A stretch of 64,000 nucleotides of DNA from Amphiura filiformis (Eukaryota; Echinodermata; Ophiuroidea; Amphilepidida; Amphiuridae). The DNA lies in the NCBI RefSeq assembly GCF_039555335.1, contig NC_092635.1, positions 69,848,058-69,912,057 on the forward strand. Direction: 5' to 3'. The notes under the pieces are model-generated. The model was not told where the DNA came from and ran no database searches. It saw nothing but the letters and a program-made list of their open reading frames with translations. Shown here one piece after another: positions 56,501 through 62,500 of the stretch. A program made the translations under genes and the position numbers. Each line of letters begins with the position of its first letter. The stretch's first letter is position 1.

Positions 56501-59500
56501 CAATTAAAAATTATGACCACTCAAACAAGTTCAGACTTTCTTTTTGTAAGATGCAGTGAGGTACCTTTTCCAGGGGGGGGGGCAACAATGCCTATAATTG
56601 GACAGCATACAGAACTTTTAATGCTTAAAAGGAGCCAAATAAGGATAACTATGGTTTAAAAAGAGGGTAAAAGGAAGAGGAACAGTTCAAATTCAAGAGC
56701 ATTTGCCCCTCCTCAGCGAATAAATGTTACATTTAGAATTGGTCTTGATATATTCCAGGTATTCTAAATGGAAATTCAAAGTTTTAAATTGGTTTGATAT
56801 AAACATATAAACAATATCAGTTATCATTCATATTATTAATCTCTAATCATCATTCTATGTTATTACATTCCTTAGGAATCATATTTTAACCAAAGAGATT
56901 AGTTCAAAGAATCCGGACACAGAATAGCCCAGTGCGTTATATCCACCATATTGGTTTATCGCACATGGAGACCAAAATATAATTGACTGAATTTAAAAGA
57001 TTAGTTTGCATCTGATTTCAGGGCAAAGGCGTGCCGTGATTGAATGCTGACCTGCGCAGTACGGCATTTTTGGTCTAGTTGACAGGACATCATACACAAA
57101 CTAGTCTTTTTAATTCTGTCTTCAATCATAGCGTACCTCTTGCATTTGTCTGCAAAAGACCAAAATCTAACAACAATTTGCATCTTAAATCTTGAGCCTT
57201 ACAAAGGTTTGTGTTATTGGCCCAATGCAATACACACAGAATACAAACTAGCATATACTTTAAATTGAAGTTTGCCAGGTGTATGGCAAAATAGTCAGGA
57301 GGTACACTTTATTTTGCCATGCATGAGCAACATACTAACATGGCAGTGTCAGGATCTAATCTCTTTAAGTCTTTTATATAAAACACATATGACAACAATA
57401 TATGAACAGTACAATTATAACATAATATATCGTTATGAATTCGGCAGAGTGACGAATCGAGAATTTTGAGTATATTGAGTTATTGTATGCTTATGATTAT
57501 GTTTCAGGTGATCTTTTATTTCCACCAAAAATTAATGGTAAATGTTACTCCCTGACGTAGATACCAAAATTTTGATTTGGACGAATCGCGCCTGAGTGCA
57601 ATTAATGAATTCGACCAAAAGACGAATCGTATACTTCCCTGTACAAATCAGGTTGATCTGTAGTATTGTATAGCTGGAAACCCCGAATTTTCTATATTAA
57701 ATGTCCTATACTATTATATTTGATACCAATGGATAGCTATAGGTGTCATCTATCCAGTTATACCCCACATAATATCGCTATGGCTTAGTAATGTGAGTGC
57801 GCCCTCGTAAAATCTCAAAAATTGTATGCAAAATATAGGCCAATATTGTTATTTTTGGTTGAAAATCCTCGGGTTTTGCTAAATATTACAGTGATGACTA
57901 TTTTATAACTTATAAATCAAATATAAAGTCTACAGCCTTTGACAAACCAATAATTTCTACACAAAATCCCAAAATCAAGAATGCGTGCTATAGTTTTACA
58001 CGTAGTTGAATGCGTATTCGACCTCGTATACAACTATTTGTGCAGCGATAGAGACATTTTGGATTCAGCATAAAGCCGAATAGCTGTAAATACCCATTTG
58101 GAGGGATGATATCGATTGTTTCAGAACATTTGATTATTGCAAATAATTTGTGCACATTCACTTCTATAATATACATTTCAAATGAGTGCTCAAGAATGTT
58201 CTCAATTTTTAGAAGGACCAATGGAATGGTACCAAGATTTTCAAACGCCGTTTACTCAGAACAGCAATTTTGCGTATTCGGCACTCTGCCGTGTTCATAA
58301 CGATATAATATAAATTGATGACATTTCTATAGAGAATAATATACACTACCAGATTCCTAATGCTGCCAATTCCAGAGGTACACTGCTGCCCAGCTACTTT
58401 GTGGCTGTCTATTCTCTTGAGAACCTGTGCAGCACCAGTCCAGTATCAGTGTCTGTACTCAACGTGTGATTCCAATGTGCGTACCTCATGGGTACTCTAG
58501 AATACCAATAAAGTATCTGAGCTGCAGTGTGGCTCTGCTGGGGGTGGCATCATTAAGATCACATTACAGTCATAATGGCAAATGAATGAACACAGCATGA
58601 TGAATGCCTACGTTCCCACCATGTATCCATGGAGGCTACGTGATACAGCAGACGCATGCAATTACGCACACAATGACACATTGTGTTCATTAATTTACCA
58701 TTCTGACTACAGGTAATAACACAGAGATGCCAGTAAGTGCCACTTAAAAATTCTGCAAATTCTGAAAAAATGCGTAAATTTGGGCAAAAATTACCCAAAA
58801 ACGGGTTAAAATAAATAACACTGCAGAAATTTAGTAGGAGTAAAAAAATTCTGAATTCAGACAAATTGCTGAAAACTGGCATCTCTGATAACAAATATAA
58901 GGCAGTATCTTTAATCAAATAACAAAGCAGAACCTGTGATTGTGCTATTCCAGTTGAAATCCATACACCCTCTATGGAAGTTATGACCTTAATCTACCAC
59001 ACAGGGAGTGTGAATTTCAAATGGGATTACCTGAATGTGTGACTCCATTTGAAATCTCCAATCCTGTGTGAGAGTAAGGACATGTCTTCCATAGGGGGTG
59101 TATGGATTTTAACAGGAATAGCCCAGTTTACTAAGGAAGGCAGAACTTTTAATCATTCCACCACAAAAACTGTGCAACTTATGCACTTTGCCACACCATG
59201 CATCTAGTAGCTAAGAGTTAATACAATATATACATACAAAAGAAAGATCAGAATACAATACACTCTTTCACAAACTGACAAATTCACTTCTTCAGTAAAT
59301 CCCATACACCATATTTACTCCTGATATGCACATCTTTACAGTACAATTCATCAATGTACACAGCATACCACAAAATGTGGGCATGTTGCCTTTGGGGTCG
59401 ACGCTAAGTCATGCCAACCCACAAATAGCGCAAATAGCACGAGTGTACACAAAAGAAACTTCATGCATAAGCTTAACAATGTTGCCCGGTCTAAATGCTG

Positions 59501-62500
59501 TACCGGCGTCAGCTGAACTCAAGTATGCTTATAGGGCGCAGGCATGGACCATTCCAATCTAAAGTCTTATTCAGATTCCCTTTTACAAATTAAGCGTACT
59601 GTTAGCCGTTCAGCGCGTATTATTTGCACAAGGTCCAATACACACGCTTGACGTCGCGCGCGTATACGCGATTGTTAAGCTGTCAAATAAAATCTGAATA
59701 AGACTTTATGTGTTTATTAATCTATGGTTCACAGTAAAGACTTGCCCATCAATGATACATCATTAGGGATAAGGCTTATGGGATTTACCAAAAAGGTGAA
59801 TTTTCCAAGAATCAAACTCAAAAATTAAAACACATACACACATTGGGCTAATACAGTTGAAATGCATACACCCCCTACGGAAGACAAGAACTTAATCTCC
59901 CACACAGGGGTGTAGATTTCAAATGGAATGACCCATTCAGGTAACCCCATTTGAAATCCATTTGAAAAAATTGGCAGTTCTGTTAAGGGATCTAGAATGA
60001 GCGTTTATGGCGTTTCGACAGTATTTTTTGTGGGACATGAGAGCACCTCAGACGTATCGAATTGCATTCTGAATACGAAGCATGTCTTTCTGATATCAAA
60101 TAATTTGATATCACGATATAATACAAATTTTATGACAAATTATTAAAATTTTATATTTTTCAAATTTTTGATATATAACAGTCCTCGAAATAAATTTCAT
60201 AAATCTAATGATATATTCTTAAAGTGTATGTAGCTGGGAGGAAAAGCCGATGATCAATTGAAAATTTTGACGTTTTATATTGAAGATACCGATTTTTTCC
60301 CAAAAAGACCTATTTTTTTTGGTGTTTTGGGAAAAAATCCATATCTTCAATACGAAAGGTCAAAATTTTCAATTGATCGTCGGCTTTTCATCCCACCTAC
60401 ATACACTTTAAGTATAAATCATCAGATTTATAAAGTTTACTTCAAGTACTGTTAAATATCAAAAATATCAATTTTAATGATTTGCCATAAAATGTGTATT
60501 ACATTGCTAATTTCAAAAAAACAAAATTATTTGATATCAGAAGGACATTCTTCGTATTCAGAATGCAATTCGATATGTCTGATGTGCTCTAATATCCCAC
60601 AATAAATACTGTCCAAACGTTCATACCCCTTCCCTTAAACAGGGTTCTTTGGCCATAAACGATGATGGCAAAAAGTAGGTAATTATATCCAATCTGAATT
60701 AGATACAACAATACAGACCTTTTCAACAAAAATCAAATGTCTCTCTTTTTTAAGTTTACACAAACTCTACAATGAATGTCAGCTATAAATTTGGGTTACC
60801 TGCAAATCTTGCTTGGTCCTAATCTTACCTGTATTGTGTAAGACCATCCTATAGTTAATGCAGAGAAGTCTTGTATTGTCACCAAGTAGATATTGTTGCC
60901 ATAAAGAGACACATACTCTACATCAAACCCAGCACCTGTTACATCCGTTACTGAGGTCTCAGCATAAAATGTCTATAATAAATTAAGATACAACAGTAAA
61001 TCATACAGTGATGACTGATCCTATAATATGCAATAAAATATTTAAAAAATGAGGTCTGACATCACAAAATGACAATTTCAGTTTTATCATCTTATTAAAG
61101 CAATATTTATACATTTCCATACAAAATGGTTATATATTTTGTCAATTGTTAGGATGTATAAAAAGACATATACTATCAAAGAATGCACATACACAATGAT
61201 TACAATGCATTTCAGCATTACCCAAGACCCGGTCCCGTCGATTACGATCGTGTTATAATTGTATCATGATATTAGTACTGTGTGTCCGCTCAATGTCGTC
61301 GGCATACTACAATCATGTCATCATTCGTGAATGATGAAAATTTCCATCATTGGTCCGGTTTCTAGCATGATCATGTCGTAATTGCCAATGACAATTACCT
61401 GTGTGTACACATTTTGTTGCTGTATTTATGTTTACTCAATGGGCTTCGTAATTACCGTAGCATGAATTTATTATGACACGATGAAGAGATGCTGACCGTG
61501 TGGACGCTCTCATCATTCATGTATCATAATCAGGTAATTACAACACAATGACGAAAATATACTAGGATGGACTGGGTCCAAGTTTGACTAATTGATTGTA
61601 TGAATTAAATGACATTTTTTGTTGCATTATTATAAATCTCAGATTTTGTCTCAAATATAGCATTAGGGCCTTGATATTTATGTGAGTATGTTAATTCATT
61701 AAGTACATACAATGATGTAAAAATCAAGAATTTTGAAAACAATTGAGGGCACGCCCTCTTCAGCAAATGCTACAAATTGCTTTTTAAAAAGTTAGCCTTA
61801 TTAAAATCCATAATAGTTTTCAAACTTCTAAAGTTGGGTAAGCTTTTAATTGACAATCAAAATAATTTATTATTAATTCTAAAATAAGATTTACTGACTT
61901 AATTTATAATCACAATCAATCAAGTGCATAACCATGATAGTTCTGATGGTGCAATAGCCCTGTCATTTAAGCTTTTGTTCAAAGCAACAGAGTCTAAAAA
62001 ATGGATGATTTAACAGTAATTTTCATTTTGCCATTCCAAATTTTCTGAATGGGCAATCTGCCCCTACCAATCCCTGAGAGGACCGGCATAATTATAATAG
62101 ATCTTGTCCAAATGCTGTGGCTAGACTTTTGTAATCGAGGGGGCAGCCAGGGGAAAATCTTACATCCACAGAGGGGCTAATGGGGATCAAAATACTGATT
62201 CTCTATAGACCCTATTGAATACTTCTTTCTTCATCCACATTTAAGGCCAGAGTAATGGAAGACACATACGTCCACGACCGAATTTGAGATTTTTTGATAT
62301 TTATCAACACTAATATGTATTCTTTCACTTGAAACTGATAAAATACAACTTGCTAATATTTATTCGTATTTTTGCTTGATTTATTTCACTCTTTTCAACT
62401 CTAAAAAGTCACATGGCTCAAGACAACTTAGTAAATTGGCGGGAAAAGCGCGAATGCGTAATATTGTGATTACGCGCGCGCATCGCGTCGAATGACGCGG

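Larger units (their letters stand above)
51042..60828 (-). other. 9.8-kb intron with no recognisable gene
   Basis: This intron separates unit 0 C from unit 1 D; the phases match (0-0), so no exon is needed. It contains the mobile elements listed separately. In the stretches 53205-55527, 55716-57423 and 58307-58721 I see no coding signal, RNA gene or repeat that I can name. Confidence 0.75.

Noticed and set aside
51042-60828. A separate gene nested in the large intron
   Set aside because: The longest open frames are about 120 aa, have no recognisable domain and overlap palindromic elements. No convincing splice chain was found.
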